64,000 bases of DNA from NCBI RefSeq assembly GCF_002204745.1, contig NZ_NIRR01000002.1, positions 62,001-126,000 on the forward strand, read 5' to 3'. The notes beneath the pieces are model-generated. The model was not told the origin of the DNA. It searched no databases and was given only the letters and a program-made list of their open reading frames with translations. Positions 35,829-43,137 of this stretch are shown one piece after another (position 1 is the stretch's first letter; each line of letters opens with the position of its first letter). The translations under genes were made by a program, and so were the position numbers. This DNA comes from Hymenobacter amundsenii (GTDB taxonomy: Bacteria > Bacteroidota > Bacteroidia > Cytophagales > Hymenobacteraceae).

Positions 35829-37745
35829 ATGTCGTCAGTTGCTCCCGTATCCATGGCTCCCGCATTAGGTGCCGCCGGTCCGCGCCGCCTTTACTCGCTG
35901 CTGGCGGTGGTGGTGCTGGCCCTGCTGATGGTGCAGGCCCGCCTCTGGGCGCCCTACTGGGATACGCGCAACGTGCAGGCCATCCTCACCTGGGATGCCA
36001 TGGGCTACTACCTCTACCTGCCGGCCAAGTTCATCTACCACGACCTGCGCTACCTGCGCTTCGTGCCCGACATCATGCGCGAGTACTCGCCGTCGGGCAG
36101 CTTCTACCAGGCCTTCGCGGCCCCGGGCCTCACCGATGGCACGATGGTGATGAAGTACCCAATTGGCGTGGCGTTGTTGCAGCTGCCATTTTTCTGGCTT
36201 GGGCACTGGGCCGCCGCGCTCTGGCACTACCCCCAGGACGGCTTTTCGGCCCCTTACCAAGTGGCCATCGCCTTTGGCGGGCTGGCCTACGGGGTGCTGG
36301 GTCTGGCGGTGCTGCGCCGGGTGCTGGGGCTCTACTTCGCCGATGGCGTCGTGGCGGCTACGCTCGTGCTGGTCGCGCTGGGGACCAACTATTTCCAGTA
36401 CGCCGTTTTCGATGCGGCCATGGCTCATACCTACGGCTTCACGCTGTATGCCTTTTTGCTGTGGCTGACGGCCAAATGGCACCGCGCTCCCTCGCGGGCA
36501 GCGGCGGCGGGTATCGGCCTGGTGCTGGGCCTGCTGGTGCTCACGCGCCCGACGGAAGCGGTAGCGGCGCTCCTGCCGGTTTTCTGGGGCGTTGGCTCCG
36601 TTGCCGCGTTGCGGGCCAAGCTGGCTCTGCTGCGCCAGCGCTGGCCCGATGTGTTGCTGCTGCTGGCCTGCGGCGCCCTGGCCCTGCTGCCCCAGCTGCT
36701 CTACTGGAAGGCCATGACCGGCTCGTTTATCGTGTATAGCTACCAGGAGCAAACGTTTTCGCTGCTGCATCCGCATCTGCGCGAGGTGCTCATCAGCTTC
36801 AAGAAGGGCTGGCTGGTGTACACGCCTCTGGCGCTGCTGCTGCCGTTGGGCTGGCTGGCATTGCTGCGGCAGTACCGGGCGGTGGCCGTACCGGTGCTGC
36901 TCTACGCGCTGGTCAATCTGTGGATTGTGTCGGCCTGGGACATCTGGTGGTACGGCGGCAGCTTCGGCCAGCGGGCATTGGTGGCCTCCTACGCGCCCCT
37001 TAGCCTGGTTTGGGCGGCGCTGCTGGCGGCCGTGTTCGGGTTGCGCCGCTGGCGGACGGTGGGCGTGTCCCTGCTTGTGCCCGTGCTGGTACTGCTCGTC
37101 GATCTGAACCTGTTCCAGCACTGGCAGTACATGTACGGCATCATTCATACCGAAGACATGACCCGGCGCTACTACCAGGCCATCTTCAGCAAAGCCCGCC
37201 CCACCCAGGACGATTATGCCCTGCTCGACGTGCCCAGCCGAATCAGCCAGGTAGCGCCGTTCTTCAGCCGCCGCACGGTGGGCCTGCGCGATTTCGACCA
37301 GGAGCCGCTGAACGAGCAGGCGGGCGTTACGAACGAGGCCGGCGCCGAGGGCAGCCACCAGTCGGCGTTGCTGGCGGGGCAGCGGCGGGTGGCCACCACG
37401 CCCTTGGTGCTGCGGGCCGATTCGGCGGGGCTGTTTCCGCGGCAGTGGGTCCGGGTGTCGGCCCAGGTGCGCTCGGAGTGGGGCGCCTGGAACGACCAGC
37501 TGGTGCTAATGATAGACGGCGCCGGCAAAAGGCCGGTGCGCTACGCCGTGCGCCTGCACAACAATGGCTCCCAGCTGGGCGTCTGGAATAAGGTGTGGTT
37601 CGATGTGCCGCTGCCCAACAACCTGCGCCCCACCGACGAGCTGTGCGTATTTGCGGCCAGCCACGATGGTTCCCGGGCGCTGCTGGATAACTTGCGCCTG
37701 GAAGTACTCACCCCCCTCACCAAAGCTGCTGCCCCTCGCCAATAA
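35829..37745 (+). CDS. Polytopic GT-C-like membrane protein fused to C-terminal jelly-roll
   Basis: 638-residue membrane protein. From ATG 35829 a short hydrophilic start leads to helix 1 (LLAVVVLALLMVQARL), then the loop TWDAMGYYLYLPAKFIYHD with Asp and later MVMKYPIGVALLQLPFF. This WDxxgYYlYLPa pattern recurs in Bacteroidota GT-C proteins as far as I recall. After ~10 helices (to residue ~430), a soluble part follows. Its last ~130 residues align by eye with the neighbouring lipoproteins: WNKVWFDVPLPNNLRPTDEL and ALLDNLRLEVL against NKWVKVSKSISLPDSLNPD and YLDDISIKAIE. The lipoprotein 37791 follows by 45 bp and may be co-transcribed. Confidence 0.75.
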   Translation: MSSVAPVSMAPALGAAGPRRLYSLLAVVVLALLMVQARLWAPYWDTRNVQAILTWDAMGYYLYLPAKFIYHDLRYLRFVPDIMREYSPSGSFYQAFAAPGLTDGTMVMKYPIGVALLQLPFFWLGHWAAALWHYPQDGFSAPYQVAIAFGGLAYGVLGLAVLRRVLGLYFADGVVAATLVLVALGTNYFQYAVFDAAMAHTYGFTLYAFLLWLTAKWHRAPSRAAAAGIGLVLGLLVLTRPTEAVAALLPVFWGVGSVAALRAKLALLRQRWPDVLLLLACGALALLPQLLYWKAMTGSFIVYSYQEQTFSLLHPHLREVLISFKKGWLVYTPLALLLPLGWLALLRQYRAVAVPVLLYALVNLWIVSAWDIWWYGGSFGQRALVASYAPLSLVWAALLAAVFGLRRWRTVGVSLLVPVLVLLVDLNLFQHWQYMYGIIHTEDMTRRYYQAIFSKARPTQDDYALLDVPSRISQVAPFFSRRTVGLRDFDQEPLNEQAGVTNEAGAEGSHQSALLAGQRRVATTPLVLRADSAGLFPRQWVRVSAQVRSEWGAWNDQLVLMIDGAGKRPVRYAVRLHNNGSQLGVWNKVWFDVPLPNNLRPTDELCVFAASHDGSRALLDNLRLEVLTPLTKAAAPRQ

Positions 37746-37755
37746 CTTCGGCGGT

Positions 37756-37776
37756 GGCCAGTACTGGCCGTCTTTT
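37756..37776 (+). terminator. Short palindrome plus T-run before lipoprotein 2
   Basis: GGCCAGTACTGGCC is followed by TCTTTTT, just past the 37745 stop. Weak stem, but terminator-shaped; it could limit read-through into the lipoprotein gene. Confidence 0.4.
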
Positions 37777-37790
37777 TATCCCTCGTTTTT

Positions 37791-38330
37791 ATGAAGCTTC
37801 TTCTTGGCAGCTTATCCGTGCTGAGCCTGCTGGCCGCCTGTTCGTCGGAAACCCCGACGACTCCCGTTGCCGATGGCTACATCTCCCACAACGATTTTGA
37901 GTCCTCGCTGGGCTGGTCCGGCGACCCGGGAGCCGTGACCAAAGCGCAGGCCCATTCCGGCCAGTATGCCATTTACGTAGACCAAAACCGCGAATTCAGC
38001 CTGACCTACGAAGCCCCGCTGCGCCAGATTGTTGGTTTCCAGCCCCGTAGTCTGGAGGTGGAAGCCTGGGTTTTCCTGACCGATGATAACTCGACGGGCG
38101 AGCTGGGCGTGCAGATTACTGACCCAATTCACAACGAAAAGCAGCTTTTCGGGGATGGAATCAATCTGCAGGAAGCCGCGAAAGTCCACAACAAGTGGGT
38201 TAAAGTATCCAAGAGCATCAGCCTGCCCGACAGCCTGAACCCCGATCAGCACCTGAAGGTGTTTCTGTGGCGCTCCAAAGCCACTTCCCCCGTCTACCTC
38301 GACGATATCAGCATTAAGGCCATCGAGTAA
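37791..38330 (+). CDS. Small jelly-roll lipoprotein, paralogue 2
   Basis: 179-residue lipoprotein, paralogous to 33754-34290. The signal peptide MKLLLGSLSVLSLLAAC ends in a lipobox Cys at 17. The mature part has the same block order: DFESSLGWSG, HSGQYAIYV, EFSLTYEAPL, LEVEAWVFLTDD, NKWVKVSKSISLPD, LKVFLWRSKATSPVYLDDISIK. Roughly half the residues match paralogue 1 by eye, with no gaps in the core, indicating a fairly old duplication. Both copies follow membrane-glycosyltransferase-like genes. Function not known; carbohydrate binding is inferred from the fold pattern. Confidence 0.8.
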   Translation: MKLLLGSLSVLSLLAACSSETPTTPVADGYISHNDFESSLGWSGDPGAVTKAQAHSGQYAIYVDQNREFSLTYEAPLRQIVGFQPRSLEVEAWVFLTDDNSTGELGVQITDPIHNEKQLFGDGINLQEAAKVHNKWVKVSKSISLPDSLNPDQHLKVFLWRSKATSPVYLDDISIKAIE

Positions 38331-38402
38331 GCGGCGCCCGGCAGAACTCGTCGGGTAGTTTTTAGAACGGTTTTCAGGTCCGTGTATGTGCGTCAGCGCA
38401 GG

Positions 38403-38503
38403 GTAGGGGCGGGGCTTGCCCCCGCCCGCCATTGAACGGTAGACTACCGCGTCAAAACAACGATAATCGTTCAACGGCGGGCGGTGGCAAGCCCCGCCCC
38501 TAC
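38403..38503. repeat. 36-bp inverted repeat, GTAGGGGCGGGGCTTGCC family
   Basis: Arms 38403-38438 and 38468-38503 are reverse complements with two mismatches, in the gap between convergent genes. Unrelated to the other families in this window. Confidence 0.88.
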
Positions 38504-38539
38504 ATTGGGCACCTGCTGTATGTCAACCTAAAATTTGCT

Positions 38540-40378
38540 CTAGGGAGTGATTTCCACCGGAATGCGTACCCGGACCGGCCAGGCGCGGTAGTTCTGGCTA
38601 ATCAGGCTCACCTCGAACGTGTAGCGACCCGGCTTGTCGGGGGCCTGGAGGGCCAGGGTCTGGGTCCAGGGCTGCCAGATATCCATTTCCAACGTTGTCG
38701 TGACGGGCGCTACGCCGCTTGGCCAACTCTGGCCGCGGTAGAAGGCCGTTTGTAGCACGGTCGGGTGCTCGACCCAAGTGGCAGAGTGCAGGGGCCGGAG
38801 GGCTTCGGGCACCGCAATACGCACCCGAATAGTATGCTGCTGGCCCGCTGGCCAACTCACGGGCACCGCATCGGGCAGGCTCAGCGTCACCGGCCGGTGG
38901 TCGGCAATGTAGGCATCGAGTTCGGCTGGCTCCTGAGGGGGCGACGAGTTGAGCTTTCGGTACGTGGTAGTGGCTGGAAACCGGCTGTACGCGGCCGGCA
39001 AGTCAGCCGTCTTCAGGGTTTCGAAGGGACCCAGCAACGCGTCGGGCTGGGCACCCGCCAGCGCCAGCGCATCAAGATCCCAGTCTACGCGGATGGTCTG
39101 CACCGAATCAGGGCTTTGCTGGGCGCTGCGGATGAGCGTTTCGCTGGCCAGTGCCCACCAGGGCCAGCCGGCCCGCAGGTGGTGGGGGTCGATGTTGTTG
39201 GGGTAAAGCAGGAATTTGCGTTCGGGAAACTGCTTGGTGTAGGCCAGCACCCGCGTAATCCACTCCTGGTATGCCGTGTACGGGGTGTGGCGGTACCAGA
39301 TCAGGCTAACCCGGGCCACCAGCACTAGGCCCAAAACTACTGCCACCAGGGACGGACCCCAGCGGGGCCAGCGGCCTTCGAGGGCGGGCATCAATTCCAG
39401 CGCCAACGGCACGGCCACAAAGAGGGTCAGGGGCAGGTAGAAGTTCTCCAGATAAGTAAGCTCGGTGTAGCCGGGGCGGGTGACGCTGATGATGAAGACG
39501 TAGCCCACGACAAACGCCCAGATCAGCAGCAGCCGCAGGTAGCCTAGTTTGCTGCCGCGGGTCAGGTAGAAAATCGTCAGGATTGCCAGCAGCACCGGCA
39601 ACGCCAGGAATTCGGTGCCGCATAGCTCCCAGAACGTATCGAAGCTACCGAGGGAAAAGTAGTTGGGGAAATACTGGATCAGGTTGGGCCCGAACGTCAT
39701 CTGCGTGGTCTCGTACGAGCCAGCCGGCGTCAGGATTACCCGCAGGCCGTACGTCAGCAGGCCGATGGCCAGCAGGCCGTAGTAGAGTGGGTCGCGGAAG
39801 CGCTGATTGAGCAGCCAGTCGTAGGCCCACAAAAACAGGAACCCCAGCAGCAGCAACGGGTGCGCAAAAATAAATACCGGAATCAGGGCCGCCAGCGCCA
39901 GCGTACTAAAGTGCCGCTGCACCGGGGCCTGCCGCGAAATGCCGGCGTAGAACAGCAGCAGCGCCACCAAACCCTGCGGCAGCTCCGACTGCGCCCAAAA
40001 GAAGGTGCGCGACGTTAGAAGCACGAAGGCCAGCGCCACTACCAGCGCCACCTGCTCGTTGCGAAACCAGTAGGCGCAGGCCAGCAGCACCCCCAGGTAA
40101 TAGAGCACGAAAGCCGTGGAATACACCCGCATAACGGCCTCCAGCGGCAGTCCCGTCCGGATAGCTAGCAGCGTGGGCAGCTGCGTTACCATGGCCACAA
40201 ACCGCCGGTTCTGGATAAACAAGTGCTTGGTCCGGAGGTAGGTGAACAGGTGGTAGGCCAGGTCGTAATAAGCCACCCGCTCTACATAAAAATGCCAGGA
40301 AAATACGAGCAGCACCAGCATCGTAATCAGCGCCAGCCAGAGGGGCGTGCGGGTAGCGTAGCGCTTATTTAAAAGCAT
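38540..40378 (-). CDS. Polytopic GT-C-like membrane protein with C-terminal beta domain
   Basis: 612-residue membrane protein. ATG 40378 (MLLNKRYATRTPLWLAL) is preferred over an upstream start that crosses the terminator hairpin. After helix 1 the loop has VAYYDLAYHLFTYLRTKHLFIQNRRF, with Asp in the GT-C position. About ten helices extend to residue ~360, followed by a soluble region (IDPHHLRAGWPWWALASETLI) and a C-terminal ~110-residue beta domain (HTIRVRIAVPEALRPLHSATWVEHP, LEMDIWQPWTQTLALQAPDKPGRYTFEVSLISQ). No named family. It closes the membrane-glycosylation island, convergent with the lipoprotein 2 gene. Confidence 0.7.
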   Translation of the reverse strand: MLLNKRYATRTPLWLALITMLVLLVFSWHFYVERVAYYDLAYHLFTYLRTKHLFIQNRRFVAMVTQLPTLLAIRTGLPLEAVMRVYSTAFVLYYLGVLLACAYWFRNEQVALVVALAFVLLTSRTFFWAQSELPQGLVALLLFYAGISRQAPVQRHFSTLALAALIPVFIFAHPLLLLGFLFLWAYDWLLNQRFRDPLYYGLLAIGLLTYGLRVILTPAGSYETTQMTFGPNLIQYFPNYFSLGSFDTFWELCGTEFLALPVLLAILTIFYLTRGSKLGYLRLLLIWAFVVGYVFIISVTRPGYTELTYLENFYLPLTLFVAVPLALELMPALEGRWPRWGPSLVAVVLGLVLVARVSLIWYRHTPYTAYQEWITRVLAYTKQFPERKFLLYPNNIDPHHLRAGWPWWALASETLIRSAQQSPDSVQTIRVDWDLDALALAGAQPDALLGPFETLKTADLPAAYSRFPATTTYRKLNSSPPQEPAELDAYIADHRPVTLSLPDAVPVSWPAGQQHTIRVRIAVPEALRPLHSATWVEHPTVLQTAFYRGQSWPSGVAPVTTTLEMDIWQPWTQTLALQAPDKPGRYTFEVSLISQNYRAWPVRVRIPVEITP

Positions 40379-40387
40379 GTTAGAATG

Positions 40388-40424
40388 AAAAAGTAGACCC
40401 GCCAAACCAACCAAGCTGGCGGGT
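40388..40424 (-). terminator. Terminator of the SDR gene
   Basis: ACCCGCCA / TGGCGGGT stem (40397-40404 / 40417-40424) followed on the minus strand by CTACTTTTT. It lies between the SDR stop and the 40378 ATG. A weak -7-like box upstream (40444-40451) means it could alternatively be a leader attenuator for the membrane gene. Confidence 0.6.
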
Positions 40425-40471
40425 GGCGACTGATAAAACCGCTTAAAGATAATTGGTCGGCCCCCGCAACG

Positions 40472-41260
40472 CTATAAGCTGCCGGTCCGGCCTCCGTCTA
40501 CCGGCACGTTGACTCCGGTGATGTAGGCGGCGGTTTCGGAGGCCAGGAATGCTACGGCGGCGGCTACCTCGGCCGCTTGCCCGAAACGGTGGGCCGGAAT
40601 CCGGGCCAGCATCCCGGCCTCTACTTCGGCGGTGGGCTGGCCGGTCTGGGCGACCTTTTTCTCGATGAGCGAGATGTGGCGTTGGGTGATGGTGGAACCG
40701 GGCAGCACATTATTGACCGTGATGCCGTCGGCGGCCACCTCATTGGCCAGCGTTTTGGCCCAGTTGGCTACCGCCCCCCGGATGGTGTTGCTCACGCCCA
40801 GCCCCGGCAGCGGCTGCTTCACCGAGGTGCTGATGATGTTGATGATGCGGCCCCGCTGGCGGGCCCGCATGGCCGGTACCACGGCTTGGGCCAGCAGGTG
40901 GTTGCAAACCAGGTGTTGCTCGAAAGCGGCCCGGAATGCCTCCACCGGCGCGTCCAGAATCGGCCCGCCCGCCGGCCCGCCGGTGTTGTTCACCAGCACA
41001 TCGAAGCCCGAAGGGTGCGTTGCGAGGTACGTCTGCACGGCGGTCCGTACCTGCTCGGGCTGGCTGAAATCGGCCACGACAAAGTCGTGGACCTGGGAGC
41101 CGGAGGGCGTGGGCAGCGCGGCCGCAACTTCGCGCAGGGCGGTTTCGTCGCGGGCCAGCAGCGTAACGGAGGCTCCGCGTTGGGCCAGGGCCTCGGCCAC
41201 GGCCCGGCCGATGCCCTGGGTGCTGCCGCAGACCAGGGCGCGTTGGGAGAGAAAGTCCAT
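40472..41260 (-). CDS. Short-chain dehydrogenase/reductase (SDR)
   Basis: 262-residue classical SDR, cytoplasmic, NAD(P)-dependent. The cofactor motif is GSTQGIGRA (residues ~12-20), and NNTGGPAGG replaces the usual NNAG. The catalytic Ser is in NIISTSVKQP, but the residue normally Tyr of YxxxK is not evident: the helix reads GLGVSNTIRGAVANWAKTLANEVA, where the Tyr position is Asn or Thr/Ile and the Lys appears as Arg. The C-terminus has GSTITQRHI and the usual GVNVPVDGG. Divergent from the 3-hydroxyanthranilate dioxygenase gene, a position suggesting a kynurenine-pathway link. Reaction unknown, and the atypical active site should be noted. Confidence 0.85.
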   Translation of the reverse strand: MDFLSQRALVCGSTQGIGRAVAEALAQRGASVTLLARDETALREVAAALPTPSGSQVHDFVVADFSQPEQVRTAVQTYLATHPSGFDVLVNNTGGPAGGPILDAPVEAFRAAFEQHLVCNHLLAQAVVPAMRARQRGRIINIISTSVKQPLPGLGVSNTIRGAVANWAKTLANEVAADGITVNNVLPGSTITQRHISLIEKKVAQTGQPTAEVEAGMLARIPAHRFGQAAEVAAAVAFLASETAAYITGVNVPVDGGRTGSL

Positions 41261-41280
41261 GAGGGGTGAATGAGTGAATA

Positions 41281-41403
41281 AGTGACTCGGTGAATGCGTG
41301 CGGGGAAATTACGGGATGTTTCAGGCAAGAGCAGGAATGTCGTTATTTGCCCAAGCCATTATTGGTGCAAGTGCTGCTACTTTCACGCATTCACCGAGTC
41401 ACT
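41281..41403. repeat. 20-bp perfect inverted repeat in the SDR/HAAO divergent gap
   Basis: AGTGACTCGGTGAATGCGTG (41281-41300) is the exact reverse complement of 41384-41403. Looser TGAGTGAA / TTCACTC complementarity continues outward. The element spans most of the divergent promoter region; similar TGAATGAGTGAAG and TTCACTACCTCACTCACC flank the next gap (41946-42060). Confidence 0.75.
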
Positions 41404-41422
41404 CCTTCACTCCTTCACCGCC

Positions 41423-41956
41423 ATGCCCGTCGCTCGTCCGTTCAACTTTCAGCAGTGGATTGATGACCACCGCCACCTGCTCAAGCCGCCCGTGGGCAAT
41501 CAGCAGGTGTTTACAGATAATAAAGACTTCATCGTGATGGTAGTGGGCGGCCCCAACGCCCGCAAAGACTACCACGTGGACGAGGGCGAGGAGCTGTTCT
41601 TGCAGCTCGAAGGCGATATGGTGGTCAAAATCATCGAGGACGGAAAACCCGTCGACATCGAGATAAAAGCCGGCAGCATGTTTCTGTTGCCCCCCGGCGT
41701 GCCCCACTCGCCCCGCCGGCCGGCTGGCTCGGTAGGCCTGGTGCTGGAGCGCTACCGCGCAGCCGGGGAGCTCGACGGCTTCCAGTGGTACTGCGAAAAC
41801 TGCGGTAATAAACTGTTCGAGGAGTACGCCGAAATCACCGACATCGTGGCCCAGCTCCCGCCCATCATGGACGGTTTCTGGGCCTCCGATGAGCACCGCA
41901 CCTGCACCGTTTGCGGCACTTATATGGAAGCCCCGGCGGTAGCGGTGAATGAGTGA
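41423..41956 (+). CDS. nbaC: 3-hydroxyanthranilate 3,4-dioxygenase
   Basis: 177-residue cupin that opens the ring of 3-hydroxyanthranilate to 2-amino-3-carboxymuconate semialdehyde (ACMS). Iron ligands are His51, Glu57 and His95 (DYHVDEGEELFLQLEG, PPGVPHSPRRP). The C-terminal rubredoxin-like second iron site has Cys124/Cys127 (CENC) and Cys161/Cys164 (CTVC), as in the bacterial enzymes. ATG 41423 gives the usual N-terminus (MPVARPFNFQQWIDDHR); a longer reading from 41294 passes through the inverted repeat. It is first of the plus-strand series HAAO-ACMSD-kynureninase. Confidence 0.96.
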   Translation: MPVARPFNFQQWIDDHRHLLKPPVGNQQVFTDNKDFIVMVVGGPNARKDYHVDEGEELFLQLEGDMVVKIIEDGKPVDIEIKAGSMFLLPPGVPHSPRRPAGSVGLVLERYRAAGELDGFQWYCENCGNKLFEEYAEITDIVAQLPPIMDGFWASDEHRTCTVCGTYMEAPAVAVNE

Positions 41957-41974
41957 AGAAGTATAAATGGCCTC

Positions 41975-42013
41975 TCATGCTTCGACTCCGCCTCCGGCTG
42001 CGCTCAGCATGAC
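41975..42013. repeat. Family-A half element
   Basis: CATGCTTCGACTCCGCC...GCGCTCAGCATGACGG matches the right half of family-A copies (compare 27930-27970). No left arm is present in the gap between the dioxygenase and decarboxylase genes. Confidence 0.6.
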
Positions 42014-42072
42014 GGTTATTTTATCCTCATCCACCCGTTCACTACCTCACTCACCACTTCACCGCCGCCCTC

Positions 42073-43104
42073 GTGCTCACCATCGATATCCATACCCACA
42101 TCCTGCCCGAGCGGTGGCCCGATTTGCGGGAGCGGTATGGCTACGGGGGCTTTATCCGGCTCGAACACCACCGGCCCTGTTGCGCCCGCATGCTCCAGGA
42201 CGATAAATTCTTCCGCGAAATTCAGGACAACTGCTGGGACCCGGAGGTGAGGATGCGCGAGTACGACCAGTTTGGGGCCCAGGTGCAGGTGCTGAGTACA
42301 GTGCCCGTCATGTTTAGCTACTGGGCCAAACCTGCCGATGCCCACGATCTGAGCCAGTTGCTCAACGACCATATTGCCGGCGTGGTGCAGCGCTATCCCA
42401 GCCGATTCGTGGGCCTGGGCACACTACCCATGCAGGCCCCCGAGCTGGCGGTGCGCGAGTTGGAGCGGTGCCGCGAAATCGGGCTGGCGGGCGTCCAGAT
42501 CGGTACCCACGTCAACGACTGGAACCTCGACGCGCCCGAGCTTTTTGCCGTGTTCGAGGCTGCCCAGGAGCTGGATATGTGCGTGTTCGTGCACCCCTGG
42601 GACATGATGGGCCAGCCCCAGATGCCCAAGTACTGGCTGCCCTGGCTGGTGGGCATGCCTGCCGAAAGCAGCCGGGCGCTGTGCTCGCTCATTTTCGGGG
42701 GCGTGTTCGAGCGGTTGCCCCGGCTGCGGGTGGCGGTGGCCCACGGCGGCGGCTCGTTTCCGGCCACCATCGGCCGCATCGAGCACGGTTGGCAGGTGCG
42801 CCCCGACCTGTGCGCCGTCGACAACGCCCGCAACCCCCGCGAGTACCTGGGCCGCTTCTGGGTCGATTCGCTGGTCCACGATGCCCGCGCCCTGGAGCTG
42901 CTGGTGCAGACGCTCGGAGCCGATAAAGTGGCGCTGGGCACCGATTACCCGTTTCCGCTGGGCGAAACCGTGCCGGGCCAGCTCATCCGCTCCATGGCCT
43001 ACGCGCCCGATGTGCAGGCCCAACTGCTGGGCGGCAACGCCCTCGACTGGCTGGGGCTGGCGGCCCAAGGGCAGTTGGCCAAAATCATGGCGGCGGCCGG
43101 CTAG
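42073..43104 (+). CDS. nbaD: 2-amino-3-carboxymuconate-6-semialdehyde decarboxylase (ACMSD)
   Basis: 343-residue zinc amidohydrolase-fold decarboxylase converting ACMS to 2-aminomuconate semialdehyde, steering tryptophan carbon away from quinolinate/NAD. Metal ligands are His7 and His9 (DIHTHILPE), His174 (FVHPWDMMG) and Asp291 ([11 protein letters not shown]); His224 (VAHGGGSFP) is the catalytic His position. Start is GTG 42073. The length matches Pseudomonas ACMSD (~334). It lies 33 bp ahead of the kynureninase ATG. The aldehyde dehydrogenase at 26372 would take its product. Confidence 0.96.
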   Translation: MLTIDIHTHILPERWPDLRERYGYGGFIRLEHHRPCCARMLQDDKFFREIQDNCWDPEVRMREYDQFGAQVQVLSTVPVMFSYWAKPADAHDLSQLLNDHIAGVVQRYPSRFVGLGTLPMQAPELAVRELERCREIGLAGVQIGTHVNDWNLDAPELFAVFEAAQELDMCVFVHPWDMMGQPQMPKYWLPWLVGMPAESSRALCSLIFGGVFERLPRLRVAVAHGGGSFPATIGRIEHGWQVRPDLCAVDNARNPREYLGRFWVDSLVHDARALELLVQTLGADKVALGTDYPFPLGETVPGQLIRSMAYAPDVQAQLLGGNALDWLGLAAQGQLAKIMAAAG

Positions 43105-43124
43105 GTGCCCGACCGTAAGCGTGG

Positions 43125-43132
43125 TATCTTTG
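43125..43132 (+). promoter_or_regulatory. Candidate -7 box directly ahead of kynureninase
   Basis: TATCTTTG, exact TAnnTTTG, only 5 bp before ATG 43138. If used, the transcript would start at or next to the ATG (leaderless). No -33 box is seen. Confidence 0.35.
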
Positions 43133-43137
43133 CCTTA

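Noticed and set aside
24778..40378. Integrated phage or transposon origin for the membrane-glycosylation island
   Set aside because: No integrase, transposase, tRNA target or flanking direct repeat was seen, and base composition looks like the neighbours.
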